DNA of 64,000 nt from Pseudomonadota bacterium (lineage in GTDB: Bacteria > Pseudomonadota > Alphaproteobacteria > Acetobacterales > Acetobacteraceae). The stretch covers positions 62,001-126,000 of the forward strand of contig JAJZFB010000023.1 of NCBI GenBank assembly GCA_021805545.1. The letters are read 5' to 3'. Positions 1 through 9,003 of this stretch are shown here, in pieces; within the stretch, counting starts at the first letter, position 1, and each line of letters starts with the position of its first letter. The notes under the pieces were generated by a model. That model was not told the origin of the DNA and made no database searches. It saw nothing but the letters and a program-made list of their open reading frames with translations. Made by a program: the position numbers and the translations under genes.

Positions 1-92
1 GCGCATTTCCGCTGTGCCTCTAACCTATACGTTAGGCTTGTGTGGCGGCGCTGGGGTGATATTGAGGGGGCGCATTTCCTGGAGAAAGTTAT
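1..92 (+). promoter_or_regulatory. Upstream region of icd
   Basis: This short region must hold at least part of the icd promoter. It contains an imperfect inverted repeat, CTAAC at 20-24 and GTTAG at 31-35, and a 10-bp direct repeat GCGCATTTCC at 1-10 and 70-79. A GGAGA ribosome-binding site lies about 8 bases before the icd ATG. No regulator can be named from this. Confidence 0.35.
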
Positions 93-1307
93 ATGGCCAA
101 GATTAAAGTTAAAAACCCCGTGGTGGAAATGGACGGCGACGAGATGACCCGGATTATCTGGGGCTTCATCAAGGACAAGCTGATTCTGCCATACCTGGAC
201 ATCGACCTGAAATATTTCGATCTTGGCATTGAGCACCGCGACGCAACCAATGACCAGGTGACCATCGATTCCGCCCTGGCCACCAAACAGTATGGCGTGG
301 CCGTTAAATGCGCCACCATTACCCCAGACGAGGCGCGGGTTGAGGAATTCGGCCTGAAGAAGATGTGGCGCAGCCCCAATGGCACCATCCGCAACATTCT
401 GGATGGCACGATTTTCCGCGAGCCTATTATTTGCGCGAACGTACCGCGCCTGGTGCCGCATTGGAGCCAGCCGATTGTGATTGGCCGCCATGCCTATGGC
501 GACATCTACCGTGCCGCCGAGACCAAAATTCCCGGCCCGGGCAAGGTGAGCCTGGTGTACCAGCCGGCTGACGGCAGCGAGCCGACGGTGCTGGAAGTGC
601 ATGACTTCAAAGGCCCGGGCTGCGCGCTTGGCATTCATAACACCGTTGCCTCGATAGAGGGGTTTGCCCGTGCCAGCTTCAATTACGGCCTGGCCCGCAA
701 TTTCCCCGTCTATCTCTCCACCAAAAATACTATTCTCAAAGCCTATGACGGCACCTTCAAGGATACGTTCCAGGCGGTGTTCGACAAGGAATTCGCCGAT
801 AAGTTCCAGAAGGCGGGGCTGACCTATGAGCACCGGCTGATTGACGACATGGTGGCCTGCGCCCTGAAATGGGAAGGCGGCTATGTGTGGGCCTGCAAGA
901 ATTACGACGGCGACGTGGAATCCGACATTGTGGCGCAGGGTTTTGGTTCGCTGGGCCTGATGACCTCGGTGCTGCTGAACCCGGATGGCTCGGTTGTGGA
1001 ATCGGAAGCCGCGCACGGCACGGTGACGCGCCATTACCGCGAGCACCAGAAGGGCCGCACCACCTCCACCAACCCCATCGCCTCCATCTTTGCCTGGACG
1101 CGCGGGCTGGTATACCGCGGCAAGTTTGACGGCACGCCAGACGTGACCGCCTTTGCCGAAACGCTGGAGCGGGTGTGCATAGAGACCGTGGAAGCGGGCT
1201 ATATGACAAAGGATTTGGCGATACTGATTGCCAAGGACGCGCCGTGGCTGAACACGCAGGCGTTTTTGGATAAGATCGACGCTAATTTGCAGGCGGCGAT
1301 GAAGTGA
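93..1307 (+). CDS. icd: NADP-dependent isocitrate dehydrogenase
   Basis: The 404-residue protein is a full-length member of the dimeric, eukaryote-like NADP-IDH family typical of alphaproteobacteria. It decarboxylates isocitrate to 2-oxoglutarate in the TCA cycle in the cytosol. The start region with the MDGDEMTR signature, the substrate segment around SPNGTIRN (near residue 95), the YDGDVESD stretch and the [11 protein letters not shown] signature near the C-terminus are all present. The ATG is preceded by a GGAGA site at a normal distance. It is transcribed alone and followed directly by a strong terminator. Length and motifs leave little doubt about the assignment. Confidence 0.97.
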   Translation: MAKIKVKNPVVEMDGDEMTRIIWGFIKDKLILPYLDIDLKYFDLGIEHRDATNDQVTIDSALATKQYGVAVKCATITPDEARVEEFGLKKMWRSPNGTIRNILDGTIFREPIICANVPRLVPHWSQPIVIGRHAYGDIYRAAETKIPGPGKVSLVYQPADGSEPTVLEVHDFKGPGCALGIHNTVASIEGFARASFNYGLARNFPVYLSTKNTILKAYDGTFKDTFQAVFDKEFADKFQKAGLTYEHRLIDDMVACALKWEGGYVWACKNYDGDVESDIVAQGFGSLGLMTSVLLNPDGSVVESEAAHGTVTRHYREHQKGRTTSTNPIASIFAWTRGLVYRGKFDGTPDVTAFAETLERVCIETVEAGYMTKDLAILIAKDAPWLNTQAFLDKIDANLQAAMK

Positions 1308-1315
1308 TGCGGCAA

Positions 1316-1348
1316 GGGCCGGTGGTATGATGCCACCGGCCCTTTTTT
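1316..1348 (+). terminator. Rho-independent terminator of icd
   Basis: A perfect 10-bp stem (GGGCCGGTGG at 1316-1325, CCACCGGCCC at 1333-1342) with a 7-base loop is followed by six T. It begins 8 bases after the icd stop. The T run overlaps the last codon of the convergent sulfotransferase gene. Confidence 0.9.
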
Positions 1349-2186
1349 ATACCGCTATGTCTTCTTCCTTGAATTCCCGGACGAGACGCGTGGACTCAAA
1401 ACGGGCGATTGCCTCTGCTTGTTCTGCCCGGTAGCGCTGTTCAACTTCAACATTCCAGTGATCGCCGATTTTTTGTATTTCATCGCTGGCCGGGGGTTCA
1501 GGCAATTTCTGCACATCACCAAGCCCCAGACGATCAAAGAAATGCTGCACTACGGCCTGACGGTTTTTTACCATTGTTTCGTACCGGAGATTGCTGAATG
1601 TGCGCCCCCACGTGCGTAGAAGTTTGATGTTGTCGTTTTCTTGCGCGTGAATGTGTGCGAGCCACTCGGTAATTTTCTCTGCATCATAGAGGGGCGTGGA
1701 AGGAGCGCCATTTTCAGTCGAGTGATAGCGGCCAGAGCTAACCGCGCGATAGAGGGAGACTGCCTGCGCGACTATATTTTCGCGCCAAAGATTAAAATAG
1801 ACCGTAGCTTCGTTAAAGCTGCTAAAGAATTCCGTTTCGCCGAGCAATTCGATATCAATGTGCCGGGCCTCCATGCCAAATACACCGTTCTGTGTTTTGT
1901 TGCAGCATTGCAGAATAGATAGAAATGCTCTTGCTTCATTGGCGTTGAGCCCCCTTGCCACATCACGCACGAAGTCTGGGTTGATATACTCCTCAGGGTT
2001 ACCAAGCTGCCTGGTGGCGGCGAGGACAGCCGTAAGCCAAGTACTGCCAGAACGAGCGGTAAAAGTGATGACATATTTGTGCGCTGGCGGCGGATTGTCA
2101 GCCAATGCGCGAAGAAAAGCCGCCTTATCAACCGTTAGATCGTGGACAATGTTGGCAAATTTCAGATTTTCAGGCAGCATGGGCAT
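1347..2186 (-). CDS. Stf0-family sulfotransferase-like protein
   Basis: The protein has 279 residues. Its N-terminal half contains YVITFTARSGSTW (residues 38-50), which fits the P-loop-like 5'-phosphosulfate-binding motif of PAPS-dependent sulfotransferases of the Stf0 type (PRSGST). A later segment with Trp-Arg-x-Asn-x-x-x-Gln-Ala (about residue 133) matches the conserved helix of that family. Such enzymes move a sulfuryl group from PAPS to sugars or lipids such as trehalose. The acceptor is unknown here, but the divergent glycosyltransferase suggests a surface glycan or glycolipid. The first motif has Ala instead of Pro before Arg. The assignment to the family is good; the substrate is a guess. 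Confidence 0.75.
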   Translation of the reverse strand: MPMLPENLKFANIVHDLTVDKAAFLRALADNPPPAHKYVITFTARSGSTWLTAVLAATRQLGNPEEYINPDFVRDVARGLNANEARAFLSILQCCNKTQNGVFGMEARHIDIELLGETEFFSSFNEATVYFNLWRENIVAQAVSLYRAVSSGRYHSTENGAPSTPLYDAEKITEWLAHIHAQENDNIKLLRTWGRTFSNLRYETMVKNRQAVVQHFFDRLGLGDVQKLPEPPASDEIQKIGDHWNVEVEQRYRAEQAEAIARFESTRLVREFKEEDIAV

Positions 2187-2514
2187 CCTATCTCTAGGCG
2201 TCTAATCACTTTGTATAGTGCCCACTATAATCCTTATTTTATTAGGATTGTAACCGGGCCGGATGATACTTGCCCTCCATCTATTGATCCCTGACGCTAG
2301 CATAGTCCTATCGCAAACATTATATGCATGCATGGGTTTATTACTAAATATGCTTGAAGATACCATGGACTGTATGTAAAACCCTAGTAAAAATCGGCTT
2401 ACCCAGCTAAAATCGGATGGTATATTATCGCGTTTTACGTAACCTGAACGTGTGTGACTTTTTCCTATCGACCTCGAACGAAATTTTCCTACTAACAAGC
2501 AGAGAAAAACGCGT
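2187..2514. other. AT-rich divergent intergenic region
   Basis: This 328-bp region separates the divergent sulfotransferase and glycosyltransferase genes and is clearly richer in A+T than the flanking chromosome. It should carry both promoters. A minus-strand open frame covers 2202-2498, but its composition and lack of a ribosome-binding site do not support a gene. I see no other feature. Confidence 0.4.
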
Positions 2515-3201
2515 ATGCTTTTTATGTACTGGACTCATAAGGAGATGCCTGAACCTCTGAGTGCTCCCGCATGGCGCGCACTCTATCCCAATTTCCGAGT
2601 ATTCGGCGATAATGATGTACGCCCTCTACTTCCCCCTGAGGTCGAACCACTCTTTGATCTGATTAGATTACCGGCTGCCAAATCTGATTTGGCGCGGATC
2701 CTGCTTCTCAGACACTATGGAGGAGTGTATCTGGATGCACATTTCGGGCCAACCAAACCGGAGCATCTACTCGAGACTATTCTTCCGCTTAGTAGATATA
2801 ACGTAATCCTATTCGGCAAGGGGTGGGAAATGAAAGAGGAGACCGACTTCAACCTTATGAACAGCGTCATCGCCGCTCGCCGCGGTGCGCCGGAACTCGA
2901 CATTATTATAAACCAAATCTCATGCAATCTCATGCAGCAATGGATTAAGGAGCGCGGCACTACCGGGTACGTAAAGTATGGGTTGTTCGGACTGACAGGA
3001 ACGTACGTGTTGGTCCAATCTTTTTTTGACCAAATAAAGCCACGTCCTCGGGTTCAGGAGAAATTTCGCGACACTGTAATGGTTCATTACATGCGAGATC
3101 ATAGCAGTTCGGGTTTAAAAATAGCGCAATACTACGATTACCGGAAACCTGGCAATCATTGGAGTGAACGGGAAAAAGAAGAACGATTTTTTATTGACTA
3201 G
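2515..3201 (+). CDS. Small glycosyltransferase, GT32/DXD-sugar-binding type
   Basis: The 228-residue protein resembles capsular/GT32-type transferases. It starts with a Tyr-Trp segment like the usual donor-site strand and contains AAKSDLARILLLRHYGGVYLDAH (residues 54-76), the hallmark region in which the family normally has GG(I/V)YLDxD. Here the second Asp of the DXD metal-binding motif is His (D74-A75-H76). It would act in the cytosol or at the inner membrane face on a surface sugar. The gene is AT-richer than its neighbours, suggesting lateral transfer. The family call is fairly safe; activity is uncertain because of the altered motif. Confidence 0.7.
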   Translation: MLFMYWTHKEMPEPLSAPAWRALYPNFRVFGDNDVRPLLPPEVEPLFDLIRLPAAKSDLARILLLRHYGGVYLDAHFGPTKPEHLLETILPLSRYNVILFGKGWEMKEETDFNLMNSVIAARRGAPELDIIINQISCNLMQQWIKERGTTGYVKYGLFGLTGTYVLVQSFFDQIKPRPRVQEKFRDTVMVHYMRDHSSSGLKIAQYYDYRKPGNHWSEREKEERFFID

Positions 3202-3314
3202 TGCTCAGCGTGAATATTCATTTTGAATTCAAATCATTTTTTCGCGTCGTAGTAAAAAATACATTTAAAATCGAAATGACGACCCCGATCGATTTTTGCT
3301 CGGCATAATGGCAT

Positions 3315-4313
3315 CTATTTTCCCTTCTCTTTCATTACCAGGCTCACATTGCGCCAGTTACTGCTTAACCTCACCCGGCCCCAAATCGCCTGCCCCATAT
3401 AAACATTGCTTATAACCCAATGCGATAAATTATGGTCACTGCCAGGCGGCGCCGTTTGTATAACCTTCTTCAATCGCGGCAAAAGGTCAAAATCATATAC
3501 CCGGCTTTCTGTGCCAGACATAAGAGGCATACCTAACAATGGCAGAAAATCTGAAACACCGTAGGGATTCGTTCTGAAATAGAATTGTGGTGAATCCAGC
3601 GCGGTGCGGCATGATTGTTCACGCGCCTTGGGCTGGATACCGCAAAGCCGGTCGAATATAAGTTTGTAGAACATGGTTTGTCCTGGATGGATTTGTGTGT
3701 CGCTGAGGATAACGCCGAGCAAAACACTCCCCTGACTAACACCACACTCACCAGCGTTTTTTGTTACACCTTCAGCTATCCTCAAATTAGCCCTGAATTG
3801 CAGGCTGGACATGGCCGAGAGCGGCGGATTACCGTTTCCTTGCAGGACCATGCCAGATACGCCAGGGAAAGGCACTGGCGGACTATTTGGACCAAACTGC
3901 AAATCGGACTCACGCGGCGCGCCGTTGGCGGTTGTGCACGGCAAAACCGCGCCGTTTTGCGCCAGATCGATCTGTTCTCCCTGGATGCCGCGTATAATCT
4001 TCACCGATGCTTCAGGGGCGCTTGAATAATAGACCGTATTGCCGCCTACGATCTGTGCCGTGAGCGGAGACAGCGCCCTACCCGGAATATTCCACTGTGC
4101 AACCGACCAATTAGGATCAGGCCCTGTCCAACTATAGAATTTAGGCCCGCCAGGCGGCGGCGGATCGGGCGGGGCTTTCAAGGCGATGTTATGGATTGGC
4201 TGGAGTAAATCCACCTGGGCCATTGCGGCCACCGGTATTAAGCACAGCAACAGCGTGGCGAACAAACCGCGCACCACACCAATACTTTTATGGATAGTTT
4301 GCCGATTACGCAT
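3315..4313 (-). CDS. Exported protein of unknown function
   Basis: The open frame extends upstream to 4556, but the ATG at 4313 is chosen because it begins a clear signal peptide (MRNRQ, a hydrophobic stretch, cleavage near AMA-QV about residue 32) and follows a GGCGGGAAG ribosome-binding site. The predicted protein has 332 residues and a Pro-rich segment just after the signal (DPPPPGG). The mature part contains several Cys residues that could pair in the periplasm, for example in the PCTT, ECGV, LCGI and SCRT segments. I recognise no family. It is transcribed alone, next to the efflux operon and the glycosylation genes. Confidence 0.6.
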   Translation of the reverse strand: MRNRQTIHKSIGVVRGLFATLLLCLIPVAAMAQVDLLQPIHNIALKAPPDPPPPGGPKFYSWTGPDPNWSVAQWNIPGRALSPLTAQIVGGNTVYYSSAPEASVKIIRGIQGEQIDLAQNGAVLPCTTANGAPRESDLQFGPNSPPVPFPGVSGMVLQGNGNPPLSAMSSLQFRANLRIAEGVTKNAGECGVSQGSVLLGVILSDTQIHPGQTMFYKLIFDRLCGIQPKAREQSCRTALDSPQFYFRTNPYGVSDFLPLLGMPLMSGTESRVYDFDLLPRLKKVIQTAPPGSDHNLSHWVISNVYMGQAIWGRVRLSSNWRNVSLVMKEKGK

Positions 4314-4437
4314 TTGGTCTTCCCGCCTGTAAGAGACGCCTAAGCAAGTGCCAGGTATAATACCCAAAATCGGACGATTTGGACTAGAAAATTCGGCCCG
4401 CATCACGCGCCAGGCGTTTGGGCTTGCAAGGCAACCC

Positions 4438-6039
4438 CTATGGTTCTTTCGCCGCGGCTGGCGTAACCCCCACAGGCGCCTGTTTCCCCTGCCCTGGCTC
4501 GGCCTGCGGGTACACCTCCTGCCATCCACCACCCAGCGCCTGGTATAGCGTAACAAGGTCGGTGCCCAGGCGCTCTAGCGATTGCGCCTGGCGCTGCTGT
4601 GCCTGCAGGTAGGATTGCTGCGCGTTCAGCACGGTCAGGTAATCTACCAGCCCTTGCTTGTACTGGTCTTCAGCCAGGTTAAGCGCGATGCCCGATTGCT
4701 GCACGTCGGTATTCAGCGCGTCCAGCGCGTCGTGCTCTTGGGCGTAGGTGGTAAGGGCCGTGTTTACCTGGGTGAAGGCCGTAAGCACGGTTTTGGCGTA
4801 GCCTATGGCTGCCTCGCGCGCTTTGGCCTTGTTCAGTTTTACCTGGCCGCTCAACTGCCCGCCAGAGAAGATTGGCAGGGTGATGTCAGGCCCCATCGCG
4901 TAGGTGATGGCGCCCCATTGGTTCAGGTCTCGCAGTTGCAAAGCCTGTAGCGAGGCCGAGGCCGAGAGGTTGATGCTGGGGTAAAGCTGCGCCTCGGCAA
5001 CACCGACCTCGGCCGTGGCCTGGTGCAGATTGTCCAGTGCTTCGCGCACATCCGGCCGGCGGGTTAAAAGCTGCGAAGGCAAGCCCACCGGCACGCTGGG
5101 CGGCGTAAGCGGCGTGGGGGCCGGGGTGGTAAGCGCGGCCGGCAAACCCTCTGGTGTTTCGCCCAGCAGCAGGCCAATCTGGCCGATCAGCGCATCGCGG
5201 TTGGCAATAAGCGCGGGCAGCTCGGCCTGGATGGAGGCGGCGGTGGCCCTGGCGTTGGCAACGTCCAGCGCGGTGGTCAGCCCGGCCTGCTGGCGCTCGG
5301 TGGTTAGCTGCACTAGCTGGTTGGCGGCGTCCAGGTTTTTCTGGTTGATGGCAATCTGTTCCTCGCTGCCGCGCAGCTGGACGTAATCCTTGGCCACAGC
5401 GGCCTCGACATCGAGCAGTGAGGCGCGGCGGGCTTCCTCGGATGATTCGGCATGGGCCACGGCAGCTTCGGCAATGCGGCGGTTCTTGCCCCAAAGGTCC
5501 AGCTCGTACTGCACTTGCAGCCCGTATTGGTAGATATTTATGGGGCTGGTGGAAACCTGAATGCCACCGCCGCCCGGCGCGCTGGCACCGCCATTGGCAA
5601 CATTGCCGGCATTGGTGCTGGTTCCCCCGGAACCGCTGGTGAACAGGCCGAAAATGCCCTGCTTGCTCGGCAGCTCGTGCGTGAAGGAGGCCGCGCCGCT
5701 AAGGCTGGGATAAAGCACCGCGCCTTCAATCTGCGCCTGCGCCTCGGCTTCCACCAGCCGTTGTGTGGCAATCTTCAGGTCGAGGTTTTGGGCCACGGCC
5801 AGGGCTTCGAGCTTGGTCAGCTCGGGGTCGTGGAAACTGTTCCACCATTGCGGGCTGACGGAGCCGCTGGACACAAAGGTACCGCCCGAAGCCGCTTGCT
5901 GTGTATAGCTGGCGGGCACCGCGGCGTGCGGGGGCACAAAATTAGGCCCCACCATGCAGCCGGAAAGCGATAGCGCGGCGCAAGAGGTGGTAACAAGGGT
6001 AAAACGACGGAAGGCAGCCAGGGGAATGGCATAAGACAC
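4438..6039 (-). CDS. Outer-membrane efflux lipoprotein, NodT/OprM family
   Basis: The 533-residue protein has a lipoprotein signal peptide ending in LSLSGC (lipid-modified Cys about residue 28) followed by the MVGPNF(V/x)PP signature of NodT-type outer-membrane factors. Two repeats of the TolC-like coiled-coil and beta domains follow. A Gly/Ser/Ala/Asn-rich insertion lies around residues 130-165. The gene sits 12 bp after the MFS transporter gene in the order adaptor - pump - channel, so it should form the outer-membrane exit duct of the EmrAB-like exporter. The Gln/Pro/Lys-rich C-terminus is extended beyond the usual end. Confidence 0.92.
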   Translation of the reverse strand: MSYAIPLAAFRRFTLVTTSCAALSLSGCMVGPNFVPPHAAVPASYTQQAASGGTFVSSGSVSPQWWNSFHDPELTKLEALAVAQNLDLKIATQRLVEAEAQAQIEGAVLYPSLSGAASFTHELPSKQGIFGLFTSGSGGTSTNAGNVANGGASAPGGGGIQVSTSPINIYQYGLQVQYELDLWGKNRRIAEAAVAHAESSEEARRASLLDVEAAVAKDYVQLRGSEEQIAINQKNLDAANQLVQLTTERQQAGLTTALDVANARATAASIQAELPALIANRDALIGQIGLLLGETPEGLPAALTTPAPTPLTPPSVPVGLPSQLLTRRPDVREALDNLHQATAEVGVAEAQLYPSINLSASASLQALQLRDLNQWGAITYAMGPDITLPIFSGGQLSGQVKLNKAKAREAAIGYAKTVLTAFTQVNTALTTYAQEHDALDALNTDVQQSGIALNLAEDQYKQGLVDYLTVLNAQQSYLQAQQRQAQSLERLGTDLVTLYQALGGGWQEVYPQAEPGQGKQAPVGVTPAAAKEP

Positions 6040-6051
6040 GGTGAAACTCCG

Positions 6052-7569
6052 TTAAGGGGCCCGCTGCGGGGGATGATTCAAAAGTAAAGCAATGGGCCAA
6101 ACCACAAGGGCGAGAATCCCAAGTATGTGAAATACGTCAAGATAGCTAATAAAACTGGCCTGGAACTGAACCTGCTGGTCTAATTGCGCCAAAGACATGC
6201 CCGGTGGCAAGGCACGGTAAGGGGTAATGCTTTCGGCCAGGCGCGCATGATGAAACTGGTCCCGCCAGGTGAGCATGGTGGTGGCGAAGGATATGCCCAT
6301 GGAGCCGCCAATATTGCGCATCTGGTTGGATAAAGCCGCTGCATCGCCAAAGAGTTTGGGGTTTACGCCAACAAATGAGCTGGCCCCCATGGGCACGAAG
6401 ATGAAAGGCATGGCGAACACTTGCAGCACGCGCGCCCAGGTTAACTGCTGGAAGCTCATGTAAGGCGAAAAATGCGAGTCTGATATGAGCGCCACGCCCA
6501 TCTGGATAAGCCCCGCCGCCATGAGATACCGCGGCGCGACGATTCGGCCCGTGACATAAGCGGAGATGGGCATGAAGGCCAGCGTTGCCAAGCCGCCCAG
6601 CGCCAGGGCAAAGCCCGAGGTTTGCGCGGTATAGCCCAGCAATGTCTGCGCCATTTGCGGCAATAATTGCGTGGAAGAGAGGAAGCAAAAACTGATTATG
6701 AAGCTGACGGTGCAGCAAATACCGAAATTACGGGTGAAGAGCAGCCGCACATTCATAACCGGGTGCGCGTGCTGCCACTCCCACACCACAAGAAACGACA
6801 GCGCCACCACGGCGATGCAGAACGCCGTGACGATGAAGGTGGACGAAAACCCATCATCCACCTCGAATTTATCGAGAAACATCTGCAGCGCGGCAAAGCC
6901 GATGGCGACGAGCGCCAGGCCAGCATAATCCAATGCAAAGCCGCCGCCCTTGAGCAAGGCCGCGCGCTCCTGGCGCAGCAGTGGCGGTTCGGAAACAAAA
7001 ATGCTGGTAAGGGTGAAGGCGATGAGCCCGATCGGCAGGTTGATGAGGAATATCCAGTGCCAGGAAAAGGCTTGCGTAAGCCAGCCGCCCAAAACCGGCC
7101 CGGTGGCCGGAGCAACAATGACCGTGAAACCAAACAGCGCGAAAACCTGCGGGCGTTTATGCTCGACAAAGCTATCCGCCATCATGGCTTGCGCCACCGG
7201 TGCCAACCCCCCTCCCCCCAGCCCCTGCAGCACACGCGCCACCACCAGCATGTTGAGCGAGGTGGACATGGCGCACAGCACCGAGGAGCCGATGAACAGC
7301 AGCGTGCTGATCTGGAAAAAGGTTTTGCGCCCCAGCACGTTGGCGAGCCAGCCAGAAATGGGCAGAATAATGGAATTACTGACCAGATAGCTCGTCAGCA
7401 CCCAGGTACTCTCGGACTGGCTGACGCCGAGCGAACCGGCGATATGCGGCAGCGAGACATTGGCGATGGTGGTATCCAGCACCTCCATCAGCGGCGCCAG
7501 GGCGATCATCACCGCCACGGCCCAAGGGTTGTACGGGCCTGCCGGTGAGCGTGGCAGCTCCGGGTTCAA
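6052..7569 (-). CDS. emrB: EmrB/QacA-type MFS drug transporter (DHA2 family)
   Basis: The 505-residue protein has the 14-helix pattern of DHA2 transporters: motif D1 near the start (LDTTIANVSLPHIAG), an LGRK loop (motif A) and the motif-C-like stretch ATGPVLGG. It exports hydrophobic compounds with proton energy in partnership with EmrA. The start codon is TTG at 7567-7569, overlapping the emrA stop as TTGA, so translation is probably coupled. It lies in the operon emrA-emrB-outer-membrane factor. Substrate is not predictable. Confidence 0.92.
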   Translation of the reverse strand: MNPELPRSPAGPYNPWAVAVMIALAPLMEVLDTTIANVSLPHIAGSLGVSQSESTWVLTSYLVSNSIILPISGWLANVLGRKTFFQISTLLFIGSSVLCAMSTSLNMLVVARVLQGLGGGGLAPVAQAMMADSFVEHKRPQVFALFGFTVIVAPATGPVLGGWLTQAFSWHWIFLINLPIGLIAFTLTSIFVSEPPLLRQERAALLKGGGFALDYAGLALVAIGFAALQMFLDKFEVDDGFSSTFIVTAFCIAVVALSFLVVWEWQHAHPVMNVRLLFTRNFGICCTVSFIISFCFLSSTQLLPQMAQTLLGYTAQTSGFALALGGLATLAFMPISAYVTGRIVAPRYLMAAGLIQMGVALISDSHFSPYMSFQQLTWARVLQVFAMPFIFVPMGASSFVGVNPKLFGDAAALSNQMRNIGGSMGISFATTMLTWRDQFHHARLAESITPYRALPPGMSLAQLDQQVQFQASFISYLDVFHILGILALVVWPIALLLNHPPQRAP

Positions 7570-8582
7570 TGGCTTTTCCGTATGGAGGGCTCCACCGACA
7601 TGCCAAGAGCGAGCAGGTAATGGGTTATCTGGCTACCGGTGAACACCAGCTTTACCGGCACGCGCTGGATGACCTTGATGTAGTTGCCAGTGGCATTTTG
7701 CGCCGGCAGCAGAGAGAATACCGCGCCCGTGCCGTACTGGATGGAATTCACCTTGGCCTTGAAGATAACGCCCGGCACGGCATCCACCGTAACGCTGGCC
7801 AGGGCGCCAATGCGGATACCGGGCAGTTGTGTCTCCTTGTAATTGGCGGTCACCCAAACCTTATCGCCCACCACCGCCATCATGGCGGTGCCGGGGGCAA
7901 CAACATCGCCCTTGCGCACCGTGCGCGTGGCCACATGGCCTGCCGCGGGGGCCAGAATCTGGGTGTAAGAGAGCTGCAATTTGGCATCCGCCAGGGCCGC
8001 GCCCGCAGCGGCCAAATTGGCCTGGGCGCTTTGTACCGCGGCCCTGGCGGCGGTAAGTTTGGCTTTGGCCGCTTCCACGGCCTCGGTCGCGGCATCTACC
8101 TGCTGTGCGGTGGTGGCGCGCGGGTTGATTGTGATGAAACGATTATAATCGCTCCGCGCCTGCGTTACATTCGCCTGGGCAATGGCGACTTGCGCCCGGT
8201 CCTGGGCCATTTCTGCCCTGGCCTGCGCCAGCCCGGCCTGGGCCTTCAGCACCGCAACGCGCTGGCCGCGGCTGTCCAGCCGCACCAGCAACTGGCCCGC
8301 GGTAACATGCTGGTTGTCTCCCACCGCGACCTGCGCCACGCGCCCCGCAATTTGCGGCGAAATTGTATAGATATTCCCGTCGATCTGCGCGTCATCGGTG
8401 GTAACGTAAAAGCTGCTGTGCCACGCATAAAGCCCGAACGCGCCGCCAATAAGGCCCAGCACCACGGCCAGAATTATGAATGGCCGCAAATTTTTACGCG
8501 GTTTTTCCTCAGCCACCCTTGCGCTCCTTGCCGTCTTCGCCGCGCGGCCAGATGATGCGGCACGGTAGATGTGCATCTGCAT
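7566..8582 (-). CDS. emrA: EmrA-type membrane-fusion (HlyD family) adaptor
   Basis: This periplasmic adaptor has one N-terminal membrane helix (FIILAVVLGLIGGAFGLYAW) followed by the biotinyl-lipoyl half-motif V-x-D-x-A-Q-I-D-G, a long Ala/Gln-rich coiled-coil hairpin and a C-terminal beta domain. The frame is open to 8618, but the ATG at 8582 is preceded by AGGAA at 8-base spacing and gives a 338-residue protein. It links the EmrB pump to the outer-membrane factor downstream. It is the first gene of the operon, so the promoter lies in the region beyond 8582. Confidence 0.92.
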   Translation of the reverse strand: MQMHIYRAASSGRAAKTARSARVAEEKPRKNLRPFIILAVVLGLIGGAFGLYAWHSSFYVTTDDAQIDGNIYTISPQIAGRVAQVAVGDNQHVTAGQLLVRLDSRGQRVAVLKAQAGLAQARAEMAQDRAQVAIAQANVTQARSDYNRFITINPRATTAQQVDAATEAVEAAKAKLTAARAAVQSAQANLAAAGAALADAKLQLSYTQILAPAAGHVATRTVRKGDVVAPGTAMMAVVGDKVWVTANYKETQLPGIRIGALASVTVDAVPGVIFKAKVNSIQYGTGAVFSLLPAQNATGNYIKVIQRVPVKLVFTGSQITHYLLALGMSVEPSIRKSH

Positions 8583-9003
8583 GTGCCGAATTCCTGGTGC
8601 GGGCAATAGGGCGCGCATCGGCAGGGCGGTATGTTCTTTTTGCAGTCAAGTCTGGTTTTTGAGCCATCACCGATTCGCTTTATGGGCGGCAAGCCGCCAA
8701 GCCCGCATAAACCTACCCGGCCCAGCCCCGTGATATTTAAGGTTGCAGCGCCGTAAGCCGCATAATTTCATAAACATACCCCGAGGCGGCGGTCAGCATC
8801 GCCACAGTTATGCCCCAATTTATACAAATTTTTTCATCAATACATTATAATCAATTAGTTGATGATATGTTAGGACAGGCCGGTATAGGCACAGGTGCAG
8901 AAGAATTTATTTACTTTCTGTTAAAAACCCTCTTGCATCCGAGTCGGTTTTGACCGTTATTCTCGTTTAGGTTGTAACGTCAAACCCAAACAGGGACAAA
9001 TAC
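8583..9003. other. Divergent intergenic region, emrA / orphan gene
   Basis: About 420 bp without a convincing gene. It must contain the promoter of the efflux operon (minus strand) and that of the gene starting at 9004. The middle is AT-rich with a nested inverted repeat listed separately. Confidence 0.4.
8834..8865. promoter_or_regulatory. Candidate operator: nested inverted repeat
   Basis: TCATCAA at 8834-8840 is the inverse of TTGATGA at 8859-8865, and within it ATCAA (8850-8854) and TTGAT (8859-8863) form a tighter dyad around TTAG. MarR-type repressors of emrAB operons bind dyads of this general size, but no regulator gene is adjacent. Confidence 0.3.

Noticed and set aside
2202-2498. 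98-codon minus-strand open frame between the sulfotransferase and glycosyltransferase genes
   Set aside because: It lies in the AT-rich divergent promoter region, has no ribosome-binding site and reads like translated intergenic DNA.
6667-7548. 293-codon plus-strand open frame antisense to emrB
   Set aside because: Arg/His/Gln-rich composition typical of a GC-skewed shadow; emrB on the other strand is clear.
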